A stretch of 64,000 bases of DNA from an uncultured Lachnospiraceae bacterium (lineage in GTDB: Bacteria; Bacillota; Clostridia; Lachnospirales; Lachnospiraceae): contig ONRZ01000002.1 of NCBI GenBank assembly GCA_900320345.1, positions 39,417 through 103,416 of the forward strand, written 5' to 3'. Shown piece by piece: positions 17,885-25,858 of the stretch. The position numbers and the translations under genes were made by a program. How positions within the stretch are numbered: the first letter of the stretch is position 1; every line of letters starts with the position of its first letter. Under the pieces are notes generated by a model, which saw nothing but the letters and a program-made list of their open reading frames with translations, did not search any database and had not been told where the DNA came from.

Positions 17885-18106
17885 ATGCAAAACATGGAAC
17901 ATAATAGGTTATCAGATGATGAGCTGGAAAATATTAATGGCGGAACCGGGTATGCACCTACCAGTACGGAAGCTTCAATGATCTTTGAAGGTGTATGTCC
18001 CGAATGCTATAAGAGGAGCGGGGGCACTGAACTTGGTGAGCTTATTGAGCGAGGTGGCGCTTATACGTGCGTGCGATGTGGATCTATTTCATCAATTTTA
18101 AGTTGA
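17885..18106 (+). CDS. Double-glycine peptide 2 with zinc-ribbon-like Cys pairs
   Basis: 73 residues. The leader is very short: MQNMEHNRLSDDELENINGG, with the cleavage motif LSDDELENINGG (Gly19-Gly20). The rest has two CxxC pairs (C38/C41 in VCPECYK; C62/C65 in TCVRCGS), the layout of a small zinc ribbon. GGAGGGAGG stands 8-14 bases before ATG 17885, a very strong site. A hairpin terminator follows within 30 bases, so it is a compact single-gene unit or the end of one. Unlike classic bacteriocins, the predicted released part looks like a folded metal-binding mini-protein. Function unknown. Confidence 0.65.
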   Translation: MQNMEHNRLSDDELENINGGTGYAPTSTEASMIFEGVCPECYKRSGGTELGELIERGGAYTCVRCGSISSILS

Positions 18107-18132
18107 CGAACGAATTCTATCATATTACTTAA

Positions 18133-18161
18133 GTATCTACTTACGGGTAGGTGCTTTTTTT
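18133..18161 (+). terminator. Rho-independent terminator after double-glycine peptide 2
   Basis: Arms GTATCTACT (18133-18141) and GGTAGGTGC (18146-18154) pair over nine positions with G-U wobbles, followed by T7. Confidence 0.6.
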
Positions 18162-18378
18162 CCTGCTTTTTAAGGAGATTAAAAACTTATGGCAAATATA
18201 AAATAGCGAACTTTTTACACAGGAAGAATTTGATGTTTTCTGATAAGACTGGTGGTATAATCGGACTAGGATGGGCATTAGCTCAACCATGACAGCCTCG
18301 TCTAGAAGCTGATTATTCCAGTTTAACTAAGTTTCGGCGATACAATAAATTCAGATGCCCCAAAAAGGAGGAGATAGC
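18162..18378. other. Intergenic stretch without a recognised gene
   Basis: Contains an ATG with ribosome site at 18190 that stops after five codons (MANIK), then an open scrap NSELFTQEEFDVF. TATAAT near 18254 begins a GC-richer patch (GGACTAGGATGGGCATTAGC to about 18330) that could be a small RNA or the remains of an element end. I cannot assign it. Confidence 0.3.
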
Positions 18379-18558
18379 ATGGAGAACAAAAATAATTTAA
18401 CAGATGATCAGATTGAAAAAGTCAATGGTGGTGATGGCAATGATGAGGAGATACAACGTCGAAAATGTCCGAAATGCGGTTCCACGAATGTTGGTGTCCA
18501 TGTTGAGGGTGGTATGATATGTGGATTCCATTGCTTTAATTGTGGCTATGAATGGTAA
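18379..18558 (+). CDS. Double-glycine peptide 3 with zinc-ribbon-like Cys pairs
   Basis: 59 residues. Leader MENKNNLTDDQIEKVNGG (Gly17-Gly18) matches the LSDDELENINGG leader of peptide 2. The C-terminal part has CPKCGSTNVG (C30/C33), an extra C48, and CFNCGYEW (C52/C55), a classic zinc-ribbon pattern. I chose ATG 18379 because AAGGAGGAG lies 8 bases upstream; the in-frame ATG at 18355 precedes that ribosome site. It is a paralogue in design of peptide 2 with different spacing between the knuckles. No exporter is present in the window. Confidence 0.65.
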   Translation: MENKNNLTDDQIEKVNGGDGNDEEIQRRKCPKCGSTNVGVHVEGGMICGFHCFNCGYEW

Positions 18559-18697
18559 CCTACCCTTATGCTCATAATCAAGAACTGCTAAACAGATTTG
18601 ATTTGAAAGAGTATTAGGCAAGCTATTTACAGAACCGAACAAACATTCTATAATATCTCGGCAAGAAAGATATGACAGCATAAGTGTTGTTTTATAA

Positions 18698-18949
18698 GTT
18701 ATCTGCTATATAGATAAGGGAGTATATGATCAGTTAGATAAAGATACGCGAGAAAGAATACCTAATACATTATCTCTACGAACAGCTAGTTTATCAAGAG
18801 AATTTGCAAACGAAATTTCAATGATTCACAAAATTCATATCTTTCCACTTAGGCTATTTTCGGGTATTGTTGACACGGAATTAATACTTGAAGGTGAGGA
18901 ATACGGAGAAATTAGCAATGCGTGCAAGTTTATTTGGGGAAATAATTAG
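18698..18949 (+). pseudogene. Unrecognised protein fragment
   Basis: Open frame of 83 codons without a good start: GVYDQLDKDTRERIPNTLSL, RTASLSREFANEISMIHK, then LFSGIVDTELILEGEEYGEI to TAG 18947. The composition is that of a real protein with helical and beta parts, so it is probably the 3' end of a lost gene. The family is not recognised. The stretches 18559-18697 and 18950-19037 hold nothing further I can name. Confidence 0.35.
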
Positions 18950-19037
18950 TCTGCATTTACTGAAGGCTGCTACTGATGGACAGATATTAGAGATTGAAAG
19001 TGATAGTATTATTGAGGGTCAAGTTAATCAGTTTAAT

Positions 19038-19065
19038 TTGACAATAGCCCTAAAACTGCTATAAT
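19038..19065 (+). promoter_or_regulatory. Promoter of the type I antitoxin RNA
   Basis: TTGACA at 19038-19043 and TATAAT at 19060-19065, spacer 16 bases: consensus boxes. Start expected near 19072. Confidence 0.8.
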
Positions 19066-19071
19066 AAAGAT

Positions 19072-19165
19072 ACAAAGGAGCTACCGGAAGACGGTTAGCC
19101 CGAATTTAAACAATCGTTAAAACGACTGCCGAGGTCTCGTAAACTAACGGCGGTCGTTTTTACTG
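19072..19165 (+). ncRNA. Antitoxin RNA of a type I toxin-antitoxin locus
   Basis: A predicted ~95-nt RNA read toward the toxin gene. The 5' end forms a stem from GGAGCTACC (19077-19085) and GGTTAGCCC (19093-19101) with two bulges. The 3' end is a strong terminator: AACGACTGCCG (19120-19130) pairs with CGGCGGTCGTT (about 19148-19158), followed by Ts. The same hairpin read on the other strand ends the toxin mRNA, so the two RNAs share ~50 complementary bases. This is the design of Fst/par-type loci. The toxin mRNA has a homologous 5' stem, so pairing must begin at the terminator rather than at the 5' stems. Confidence 0.7.
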
Positions 19166-19251
19166 TGTTCGATATATCTTCCTACAGCAACTCCGGCTGT
19201 GAAGATTGTAATTGAAGCAGCAATAGCGCCTAAAATCTCCAAAGTCATCAT
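19144..19251 (-). CDS. Fst-like small hydrophobic toxin
   Basis: 35 residues: MMTLEILGAIAASITIFTAG then VAVGRYIEHSKNDRR. One membrane helix followed by a charged tail is the form of type I toxins of the Fst/Ldr and holin-like kinds; these insert in the membrane when overexpressed. AGGAGGG (minus strand, 19266-19260) is 8 bases before the ATG. The 5' leader can hide it: AGCCCTC (19329-19323 on the minus strand) is complementary to GAGGGCT at the ribosome site. The last codons lie within the antitoxin RNA. Very short length and the overlapping RNA make a normal protein role unlikely. Confidence 0.72.
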   Translation of the reverse strand: MMTLEILGAIAASITIFTAGVAVGRYIEHSKNDRR

Positions 19252-19363
19252 TGCAGAAGCCCTCCTTTCAAAGTATTCCCTTGCGGGTTTCTATGATAAA
19301 CGGAGGGTCCAGTCCCTCCGGAGAGGGCTAACCGCCTTGTCTTGGTAACTCCCTTGCGCAGAT

Positions 19364-19392
19364 ATTATAGCGCTACGAACACCTGTTTGCAA
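19364..19392 (-). promoter_or_regulatory. Promoter of the type I toxin mRNA
   Basis: On the minus strand TTGCAA (19392-19387) and TATAAT (19369-19364), 17-base spacer. Start expected near 19357, giving a ~105-nt leader with stems made of GGAGTTACC (19352-19344) and GGTTAGCCC (19333-19325). Confidence 0.75.
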
Positions 19393-19423
19393 TGATATAA
19401 TACCGGATAAAGATATACATATA

Positions 19424-19620
19424 TTACAGTCTTTGTTTTTTTATGGTTTCGAGTGAAGATATATCAGCCAACTCATAGAAGAAAGCTTCGATCAGGTCGG
19501 GAGTGAGCTTTGAACATTGAGTTTTACCTAGTGTTCGTTGTTTTTAAGCGTACGCAGGCGCCAATAATCTGATCCGTTTTTAGTTATCCTTGAGAAACAA
19601 CCTTCACCGTTAGCTCTCAT
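19424..19620 (-). pseudogene. Integrase N-terminal fragment
   Basis: Minus strand from ATG 19620: MRANGEGCFSRITKNGSDYW, RLRTLKNNEH, then a TAG. With a one-base shift the sequence goes on as GKTQCSKLTPDLIEAFFYEL, ADISSLETIKKQ to 19424. GEGxxxxxxxxGxxYWRxR is the start of the arm-binding domain of tyrosine recombinases of conjugative elements. A strong AGGAGG lies 7 bases upstream. The catalytic domain is missing. Its position next to tRNA-Thr fits a decayed integrated element. Confidence 0.5.
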
Positions 19621-19659
19621 GATATATCCTCCTATATAGTGATTATATCATGAAAGTAG

Positions 19660-19717
19660 AAAAAAAATCCCCCTATTAGGGGGAAAATTAAGGGGAACAC
19701 TTTGAAGCGTTCCCCTT
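19660..19717 (-). terminator. Tandem terminators after tRNA-Thr
   Basis: Read leftward from the tRNA: a stem of AAGGGGAAC and GTTCCCCTT (19717-19690), then a second stem TCCCCC/GGGGGA (19684-19668) followed by T8. Both point leftward on the minus strand. Confidence 0.85.
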
Positions 19718-19725
19718 AAATCCAG

Positions 19726-19798
<73 letters not shown>

Positions 19799-19799
19799 A

Positions 19800-20246
19800 A
19801 AATAAGCACTAAGTTAGTATATCGGTAATATTGTCTGTAGTCAACTGTTTTTTATTTTTTATGCGGGATTTTGTTTCGGATCTTCAATTCTATCAGATCT
19901 TTTTTGAGCATTTCCGTGATGCGACAGCCGGGAGAGTTGATGTCACCTGATATATTTGATGCGACAGAATAAAACAATATCGAAAGAAATCCTTGGATTT
20001 AATTACAAAATTTTCATATCAAATTTTGTGACTAAGTAACAAAAAGTTAACAAAATTGATTTTTGCTATTGTAATTCATTTTACGACGTGCTATATTTCA
20101 AATCACGAATTGACAAACAGATTTTTCGAGTCTGCTCATATTCAGTTCAATTCAGGTCGCTAAGACCGGATTTAATTCAAAATTGATCAACATTTAAAAA
20201 CAGGACAATCAAAAAACAGGATTAATCAAATAACAGGATCACAAAC
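19800..20246 (+). promoter_or_regulatory. Long AT-rich leader region of the type VII secretion operon
   Basis: No gene seen. TTGTAA (20069-20074) and an extended -10 TGCTATATT (20089-20097), spacer 17, form a likely promoter with a ~150-base leader. Upstream lie an inverted repeat ACAAAATTT/AAATTTTGT (20005-20029) and a direct repeat TGATGCGACAG (19917-19927, 19957-19967). The leader holds three copies of AACAGGA in the last 50 bases, the last serving as a weak ribosome site for essC, and a small GGTC/GACC stem near 20156. Confidence 0.5.
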
Positions 20247-23200
20247 ATGCGGATAGTGCTACAATTTTGCAATTCGTATGCGTTGGAGGAGTTTGTTTAT
20301 ACCGCTCATAGTGCGGAAGGTCAAGAAGAAACAAGGGATATACGGCTTCCCTCGGACAGGTTCCATCTGGTATCAGATCCGGTGATCTCACTGACCATAT
20401 CTTCGCAGGGGATCACCTTCAATGAAAACAGCTCCAACGTATACTTTCTGATAACAAACAAATCTACAACCTATAAGGACACGTTTGATAAGGATACGTT
20501 TCTTACGATCGTAACAGCCGACAGGGAAGAACTGAAGGTATTTGCCTACATCGGGAATGAAACTGGAATGTGTTTTTATCAGACAGAAAGAAGCCGTGTG
20601 ATATCCCTTGGGAGCAGTCTTGATCAGAGTATCAGCTGTGTGGATGATCCCTGCTTATCGGGGACGCATTTACTGATAAAGCGTTCTCGTGACGGAGGCA
20701 GGATTAATATAAAGGGAAGGGAGGGAATCTATCTAAACGAACGATATGTTGATCAAATGGAGTCGGCGTCCTTAAGCTGCGGAGATGTCATCGTTGCCGG
20801 TGGGATCAGGATATTGTGGCTGGATGAATACATAGGTATCGAAAAACTGTATTCGGGCAGACCATGTATCGTGAGGCTTAACCGAGTGACAGACCTGATG
20901 ATGACGGCAGAAACGGATGAGATCAAAGGGCTTAAGGACTTCACGCCTTCTCCGAGAAACATTATCGCCACTGATGATTCCGAGATAGAACTGGATGCAC
21001 CGCCACCGAAGCAGCCGGGAAGGAACCGCCCCTTCTATATTGTTGCGGGACCTGCGCTTACCATGGCTGTTCCCATGAGCCTTGGATGCGGGATATACAT
21101 ATATTCGGCTTCAAATTCGGGTATCGCGCATGCTTCGATGTATATGTATACCGGCCTTATTACGGCTGTTGCTTCTGCAATTCTCGGTGCTGCCTGGGCG
21201 GTGATAAATGTAAGGCATGAAAAAAAGCAGGCAGCTCTTGATGAGATCACGCGTGTCAGGCGTTATAAGGATTATATAAACAAGTGCGAACGACTCATCA
21301 GGGATAAATACAGATATAATATCAACGCACTTCTCAGGAATTCACCATCGCTTAAGGAGATATTTTCAAACAGTGCAATGCTTCAGGTGTGGAACAGGAG
21401 AGAAAGTGATGATCTCCCGTTTTCATACAGACTCGGAGTCGGAAGCATACCGTTTGATGTGCGGCTTAAGATCCCGCAGGAAAGGTTCAGTGTTACGGAA
21501 GATGAACTTACCAAATTGCCGGGAGTACTTAAGAGAAGATACAGCCGGCTCGAGGATGTCCCTGTATGCACGGATATTGCCGGAGTCAGGATGCAGGCTT
21601 TTATCGGAAGCGGCAGGGAAATAGAAGAGCTTTTTCTGAATATGGCTGTCCAGATCGCTGCAACGACAGGGCCTGAACTTATACGGATGGTCTTTGCGTT
21701 TTCTGGCGGGATCATACCATCAAAAACAGTGAGGCTTATGAGATGGCTTCCGCAGGTTCAGGGAGATGATGAGCATTATGTGAGTACGGACAGGGTAAGG
21801 GCTGAGGAAATACTGTTTGAGGCAGAGACGATCTTAAGACAGCCGGGTGGACAGAAATCAAGATGGATGATCTTTACGGATGACAGCAGACTGATACCTG
21901 CATCCTTCTGCTCCGATGAGAATATAAGCATCCTGATATATGCCGGAGAATATGCCGGCATTCCCGGGGAATGTCTGAGGATCATACAGAATGACAGATC
22001 TTACAGAGGAATGATAGACCTTGGCGGGAACGGCTTTAGAAGGGAGATATGTTTTGACAGGATAACAGACTCAGAAGCAAAAGAATATGTCGGGAAGATC
22101 GCCGGGATACGTTTGAGTTACGATAAGCGGCACTGTCCGATACCCGTAAAGGTCACTCTGCCCGAACTCTTTGATGCCGGTATGATGGCAACAGAATACA
22201 TACGCTCGGGATGGAACAGGAACAATACCATTAACAGCCTTAGGGCTCCGATCGGGATGGGCAGGGACAGGAGAACGGTATTCCTTGATCTGCATGAGAA
22301 GGGTTACGGTCCGCACGGGCTTGTGGCGGGGATGACCGGAAGCGGGAAGAGTGAAATGTTACAGACACTGATAACTTCACTTGCGATCAGATACAGTCCG
22401 AGAGAACTCGGATTCTTCCTGATAGACTATAAAGGCGGCGGTATGGCACGCATGTTTGAGAGGCTGCCGCATCTGTTGGGAAGTATATCGAATCTTTCGG
22501 GAAACATGATACACAGGGCGATGGCCTCCATACGAAGTGAAAATGAGAGAAGACAGAAGATTTTTCTTAAAGCCGGGGTCAATTCCGTAAGAGATTATGA
22601 AAGACTCTATATCAGCGGAAGAGTCGAAGAAGCACTTCCTCACATAATCATCATCATTGATGAATTTGCCGAACTGAAGAGAGAGGAACCGGATTTCATG
22701 AAGGAACTCATCAGTGTGGCGCAGGTGGGCAGGAGTCTTGGCGTACATCTGATACTGGCGACGCAGAAACCGGCAGGTACGGTGGATGATAACATTTTTT
22801 CAAATTCGAGGTTCCGGATATGCTTAAGAGTTCAGGATAAACAGGACAGTAACGATATGCTTCACAGACCGGATGCCGCCATGATCACAGATCCGGGAAG
22901 GGCTTTCCTGCAGGTCGGCACCGATGAACTGTTTGAAGAGTTCCAGTCGGCTTATACCATGGAGCCTTTTGAAGAAGGAAACGGATCCGTGCCCGTTTAT
23001 CTTTTGGATGATTACGGGAGAGGAACGGCGGTCTTTGAGGAGCCGGCCAATGAGGAAGACAGCAAAAGGGAAACGCATTTTTCCGTGCTTATGGAACTGA
23101 TATATCAAAGCTACATCATGGAAAAGATGCATCCTGTGCGAAGGCTTTGGCTTCCGCCCCTTAAAAGTGTGATAGCTCTTCCGGTTATGCCGAACACAGA

Positions 23201-24656
23201 TACAATGGAAAAGTATGAAGTTATGATCGGCAGGTATGATGAACCCGGAAGGCAGCGGCAGGATGACTATCATCATGATCTTATAAAAGCGGGGCATACT
23301 GTTGTATGCGGCAGCACATTGAGCGGTAAGAGTACATTTTTACAGACATTTATCTATTCACACATCTTAAACGGGAATCCCGATGACATAAACATATATA
23401 TCGTAGATTACAGTAACGGAATGCTCTCGTGTTTCAGGGACAGCGCAGTGGTGGGTGCATATATCTGTGAAGAAAATGCCGCGAGACTGGGAAACCTTTT
23501 CTGCATGCTAAATGAAATCATGACAGAACGGAGGAACCGGCTGGAAGGTGTGAATTTTGCCCAGTGTATTGAGGAGGAAGATTTTAACGAACCTGCGATC
23601 CTGTTGGTCATGGATAATTACGGCGCCTTCAGGGAAAAGACAGATCTTGCATACGATAAGGATATGCTTGAACTTATAAAATTCGGTGAGGCTTACGGTA
23701 TATTTGTAATGCTTACCGGAGCAATGATAGGAAACGGTGATATTCCGGCGAGACTGTTTGAAAGCTGCCGTACCGGGTTATGTCTAAGGCAGAATGACAA
23801 ATACCAGTATTCCGAATGCCTGAGAGAGATAAGGCTTCCGATACTTCCCGATGATGTAAAGGGCAGAGGACTGGCACACATTAACGGACATATACTGGAA
23901 TTTCAGACAGCCGTATGCTGCGAAGGCAGTGACAGTGAAAGGAACAGATTCATAAAGGACAGGATAAGGGAACTGAATGTATCTTACAGAGGGAAAGAGG
24001 CGATGAAGGTTCCTTATATTCCCGATGAACCGATGATAAAGGACTTAGATGACGCATTATCGGGACACGGAATGATAAACGAAGATCTGCCGGTCGGATA
24101 TGAAGCCGTAAGCGGGAAGCCGTTCATCTTAAGGCCGGATGCGGGATCCTGTATTGTGATCGCAGGCAGGGAAGGGAGCGGCAAGAGCAATGCATGTATG
24201 GTGATAAGCCATTATGCAGGGCGCGCAGGTATGAAAACCATGTATGTTTCAGATATCGCAACGATATGTGAAGCGGCAAGGAAGGAATCCGACACATTTT
24301 TTATCTGTGACGGCATGATAAAGGTTATAGACGATTTTTACAGAAATTACGACAGATCCACCGAGGAAGAATTCATTGACATCATTAGAAACAAGAGAGG
24401 CATCAGGATGCTGTTTACGATCGATCCTAAGGACCATGCACTGGCAGCGGGAAGAAAGATATATGAAGAACTTAAGGTAAGATGCATAGGGATATATCTG
24501 GGCGGAGCACTTGACCGTCAGAGTGTTTTTGATTATTCCTACCTTCCGTACAGCGAGCAGTGCCGGATAAAACCTGCCGGGACCGGAACCGTGTTAAGAA
24601 GATCATATAACTCTTATGCGGGCGATATAGTCATCCCCTGTGCGCCGGCAGCATGA
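20247..24656 (+). CDS. essC: EssC-like FtsK/SpoIIIE ATPase of a type VII secretion system
   Basis: Membrane ATPase motor that drives export of WXG100 proteins. 1469 residues: N-terminal FHA-like domains (~1-220, with SISCVDDPCLSGTHLLI), two membrane helices (~262-325), then three P-loop domains. D1 has Walker A GMTGSGKSEM (~residue 694) and canonical Walker B HIIIIIDEFAEL; D2 has GSTLSGKST (~1021) with VMDNYGAF in place of DE; D3 has GREGSGKSN (~1307) with a weak second motif. This order and length match T7SSb EssC/YukBA rather than septal FtsK. It leads the operon of EsaB-like, WXG100, VWA-FHA and lipase genes. Partners EssA, EssB and EsaA are not in the window. Confidence 0.95.
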   Translation: MRIVLQFCNSYALEEFVYTAHSAEGQEETRDIRLPSDRFHLVSDPVISLTISSQGITFNENSSNVYFLITNKSTTYKDTFDKDTFLTIVTADREELKVFAYIGNETGMCFYQTERSRVISLGSSLDQSISCVDDPCLSGTHLLIKRSRDGGRINIKGREGIYLNERYVDQMESASLSCGDVIVAGGIRILWLDEYIGIEKLYSGRPCIVRLNRVTDLMMTAETDEIKGLKDFTPSPRNIIATDDSEIELDAPPPKQPGRNRPFYIVAGPALTMAVPMSLGCGIYIYSASNSGIAHASMYMYTGLITAVASAILGAAWAVINVRHEKKQAALDEITRVRRYKDYINKCERLIRDKYRYNINALLRNSPSLKEIFSNSAMLQVWNRRESDDLPFSYRLGVGSIPFDVRLKIPQERFSVTEDELTKLPGVLKRRYSRLEDVPVCTDIAGVRMQAFIGSGREIEELFLNMAVQIAATTGPELIRMVFAFSGGIIPSKTVRLMRWLPQVQGDDEHYVSTDRVRAEEILFEAETILRQPGGQKSRWMIFTDDSRLIPASFCSDENISILIYAGEYAGIPGECLRIIQNDRSYRGMIDLGGNGFRREICFDRITDSEAKEYVGKIAGIRLSYDKRHCPIPVKVTLPELFDAGMMATEYIRSGWNRNNTINSLRAPIGMGRDRRTVFLDLHEKGYGPHGLVAGMTGSGKSEMLQTLITSLAIRYSPRELGFFLIDYKGGGMARMFERLPHLLGSISNLSGNMIHRAMASIRSENERRQKIFLKAGVNSVRDYERLYISGRVEEALPHIIIIIDEFAELKREEPDFMKELISVAQVGRSLGVHLILATQKPAGTVDDNIFSNSRFRICLRVQDKQDSNDMLHRPDAAMITDPGRAFLQVGTDELFEEFQSAYTMEPFEEGNGSVPVYLLDDYGRGTAVFEEPANEEDSKRETHFSVLMELIYQSYIMEKMHPVRRLWLPPLKSVIALPVMPNTDTMEKYEVMIGRYDEPGRQRQDDYHHDLIKAGHTVVCGSTLSGKSTFLQTFIYSHILNGNPDDINIYIVDYSNGMLSCFRDSAVVGAYICEENAARLGNLFCMLNEIMTERRNRLEGVNFAQCIEEEDFNEPAILLVMDNYGAFREKTDLAYDKDMLELIKFGEAYGIFVMLTGAMIGNGDIPARLFESCRTGLCLRQNDKYQYSECLREIRLPILPDDVKGRGLAHINGHILEFQTAVCCEGSDSERNRFIKDRIRELNVSYRGKEAMKVPYIPDEPMIKDLDDALSGHGMINEDLPVGYEAVSGKPFILRPDAGSCIVIAGREGSGKSNACMVISHYAGRAGMKTMYVSDIATICEAARKESDTFFICDGMIKVIDDFYRNYDRSTEEEFIDIIRNKRGIRMLFTIDPKDHALAAGRKIYEELKVRCIGIYLGGALDRQSVFDYSYLPYSEQCRIKPAGTGTVLRRSYNSYAGDIVIPCAPAA

Positions 24657-24666
24657 GGTAAAGATA

Positions 24667-24918
24667 ATGGTCACCATCGGAATATATGCCATCCAGCGTT
24701 CGAGAAGGTTTGAGATAAGAACTGATGAAAGCCTGACAGTGGGAGCTCTCGGTGAAAGCATCAGGAAGATACTTGACGATGACAGGGCAGGATATCTGCT
24801 GAACTGTGAACGAAAGGGATTTATGGCAGCAGGCGGAAGCCTGTATGAAAACGGGATAAGAACAGGAATGGAACTTATTTATATTTCAAAACTCATCGAG
24901 GATAGAGACAGGATATGA
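24667..24918 (+). CDS. YukD/EsaB-like ubiquitin-fold protein
   Basis: 83 residues beginning MVTIGIYAIQRSRRFEIRTD. A beta-grasp pattern can be read: two strands, helix TVGALGESIRKIL, then strands to GMELIYISKL. Small YukD/EsaB proteins with this fold are standard in T7SSb operons and support or regulate export. ATG 24667 is chosen because GAGGT (24655-24659) is 8 bases before it; the GTG at 24640 lies inside essC. It overlaps the next gene by ATGA. The assignment is by length, fold pattern and position, not by a strong motif. Confidence 0.7.
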   Translation: MVTIGIYAIQRSRRFEIRTDESLTVGALGESIRKILDDDRAGYLLNCERKGFMAAGGSLYENGIRTGMELIYISKLIEDRDRI

Positions 24919-25214
24919 ACCCTCTGAGTGCAGTATATGTGCGCATGAACGCATTAATGGAAGAACTTGGGACGATCGCAGTGAAGATCAACAGGGAGAT
25001 AGCGGGTTTAAGGGACAGGGCCCGGCCTCTTTCAATATCCTGGACCGGTACGGCATACGAGGCATACAGCAGAAGGCTCCTTTCCGATATTGAGGAAATG
25101 GAGCGTACTTCCACGGATATAATGATCATGAGCGGTCTTTTGTATATATCGCTGTCAAGGTACCAGGAGACTGAGATGAAGGTTGCGGATATCATAGGAG
25201 GACTCGGAAGATGA
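24915..25214 (+). CDS. WXG100-like protein 1
   Basis: 99 residues forming a helical hairpin with the turn motif SWTGTAYEAY (W-x-G) near the middle and RYQETE, a YxxxE export signal, near the C-terminus. Length and layout are those of ESAT-6/EsxA-type substrates or chaperones of type VII secretion. It overlaps the preceding and following genes by 4 bases each (ATGA), so all three are translationally coupled. Likely secreted as a homo- or heterodimer with one of the other three. Confidence 0.85.
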   Translation: MNPLSAVYVRMNALMEELGTIAVKINREIAGLRDRARPLSISWTGTAYEAYSRRLLSDIEEMERTSTDIMIMSGLLYISLSRYQETEMKVADIIGGLGR

Positions 25215-25510
25215 ATATAAAGGCCAGGATAGATATTGATTTTAAACACGCTATGGAGCAGGCGGACGAACTTGAGGAATTATCGGGAAGATTATGCGAC
25301 ATAGGAAAAGTGAAATTTGATGATACACTGACGCTGATCACAAGGGCATGGAACGGGCAGAACTGTATGGACTATACGAGAAAAGCCGCTACTTTCAGGG
25401 ACAGTCTGTATGAATCGGCGGAAATACTAAAGAACACAGCTGTGCTTATAAGGAATACAGCTCAGTTTATATATGCGGCTGAGATGGCAGCGATAAGCAT
25501 ATGCGGATAA
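25211..25510 (+). CDS. WXG100-like protein 2
   Basis: 99 residues, starting MNIKARIDIDFKHAMEQADE. The hairpin turn is AWNGQNCMDY (W-N-G). Unlike its neighbours it lacks a clear YxxxD/E signal (the end reads FIYAAEMAAISICG, with E one place early) and has three Cys. It may be the partner that relies on another WXG100 protein for export, or a chaperone for the lipase. Coupled to WXG100-like protein 1 by ATGA. Confidence 0.8.
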   Translation: MNIKARIDIDFKHAMEQADELEELSGRLCDIGKVKFDDTLTLITRAWNGQNCMDYTRKAATFRDSLYESAEILKNTAVLIRNTAQFIYAAEMAAISICG

Positions 25511-25537
25511 AACAGACAAAGACAGGAGGTTAAGGAA

Positions 25538-25837
25538 ATGTCATTTTTTCAGGTAACGGCAGCTGAACTGAGGAAGAAGGCTGACAGTCTCAGAGGATTG
25601 AACTCAAGGTTTAAATCGGGAGTGGATAATCTGCTGAGTGCGGAGCAGACGCTCAAGACAATGTGGGAGGGTGAAGCGAATGATACGTTTCATACTGTCT
25701 TTATAAAAGACAAGGAGCAGATGGATATGTTTCATGAGGTTGTCGAGAGTTTCATCGAAGCACTGCTCGTGATCGCCGCCAGATATGAGGAGGCAGAGAA
25801 AAGGAATACGGCAACGGCATCAACAAGAAGTTATTAA
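25538..25837 (+). CDS. WXG100 protein 3 (EsxA-like)
   Basis: 99 residues: MSFFQVTAAELRKKADSLRG, turn MWEGEANDTFHTVF (W-E-G), end RYEEAEKRNTATASTRSY with YxxxE. This is the most canonical EsxA/YukE-like protein of the four. AGGAGGTTAAGG precedes the ATG, so it has its own strong ribosome site and is probably made in larger amounts. Expected to be a secreted dimer. Confidence 0.9.
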   Translation: MSFFQVTAAELRKKADSLRGLNSRFKSGVDNLLSAEQTLKTMWEGEANDTFHTVFIKDKEQMDMFHEVVESFIEALLVIAARYEEAEKRNTATASTRSY

Positions 25838-25858
25838 TAAACAGAAAGAAAGGGAGAA

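Noticed and set aside
18230-18345. GC-richer patch considered as a transposon guide RNA, an element end or a second antitoxin RNA
   Set aside because: Has a TATAAT but no fitting -35 box, no terminator hairpin and no nearby TnpB or toxin gene; left as unassigned sequence.
18397-18681. Minus-strand open frame of 94 codons over double-glycine peptide 3
   Set aside because: Antisense to a peptide with a strong ribosome site and Cys pairs; no ribosome site of its own and no recognised family.
19077-19352. Complementary 5' direct repeats like those of the classic par locus
   Set aside because: The shared elements are inverted on the DNA, so both RNAs carry the same sequence and cannot pair with each other there.
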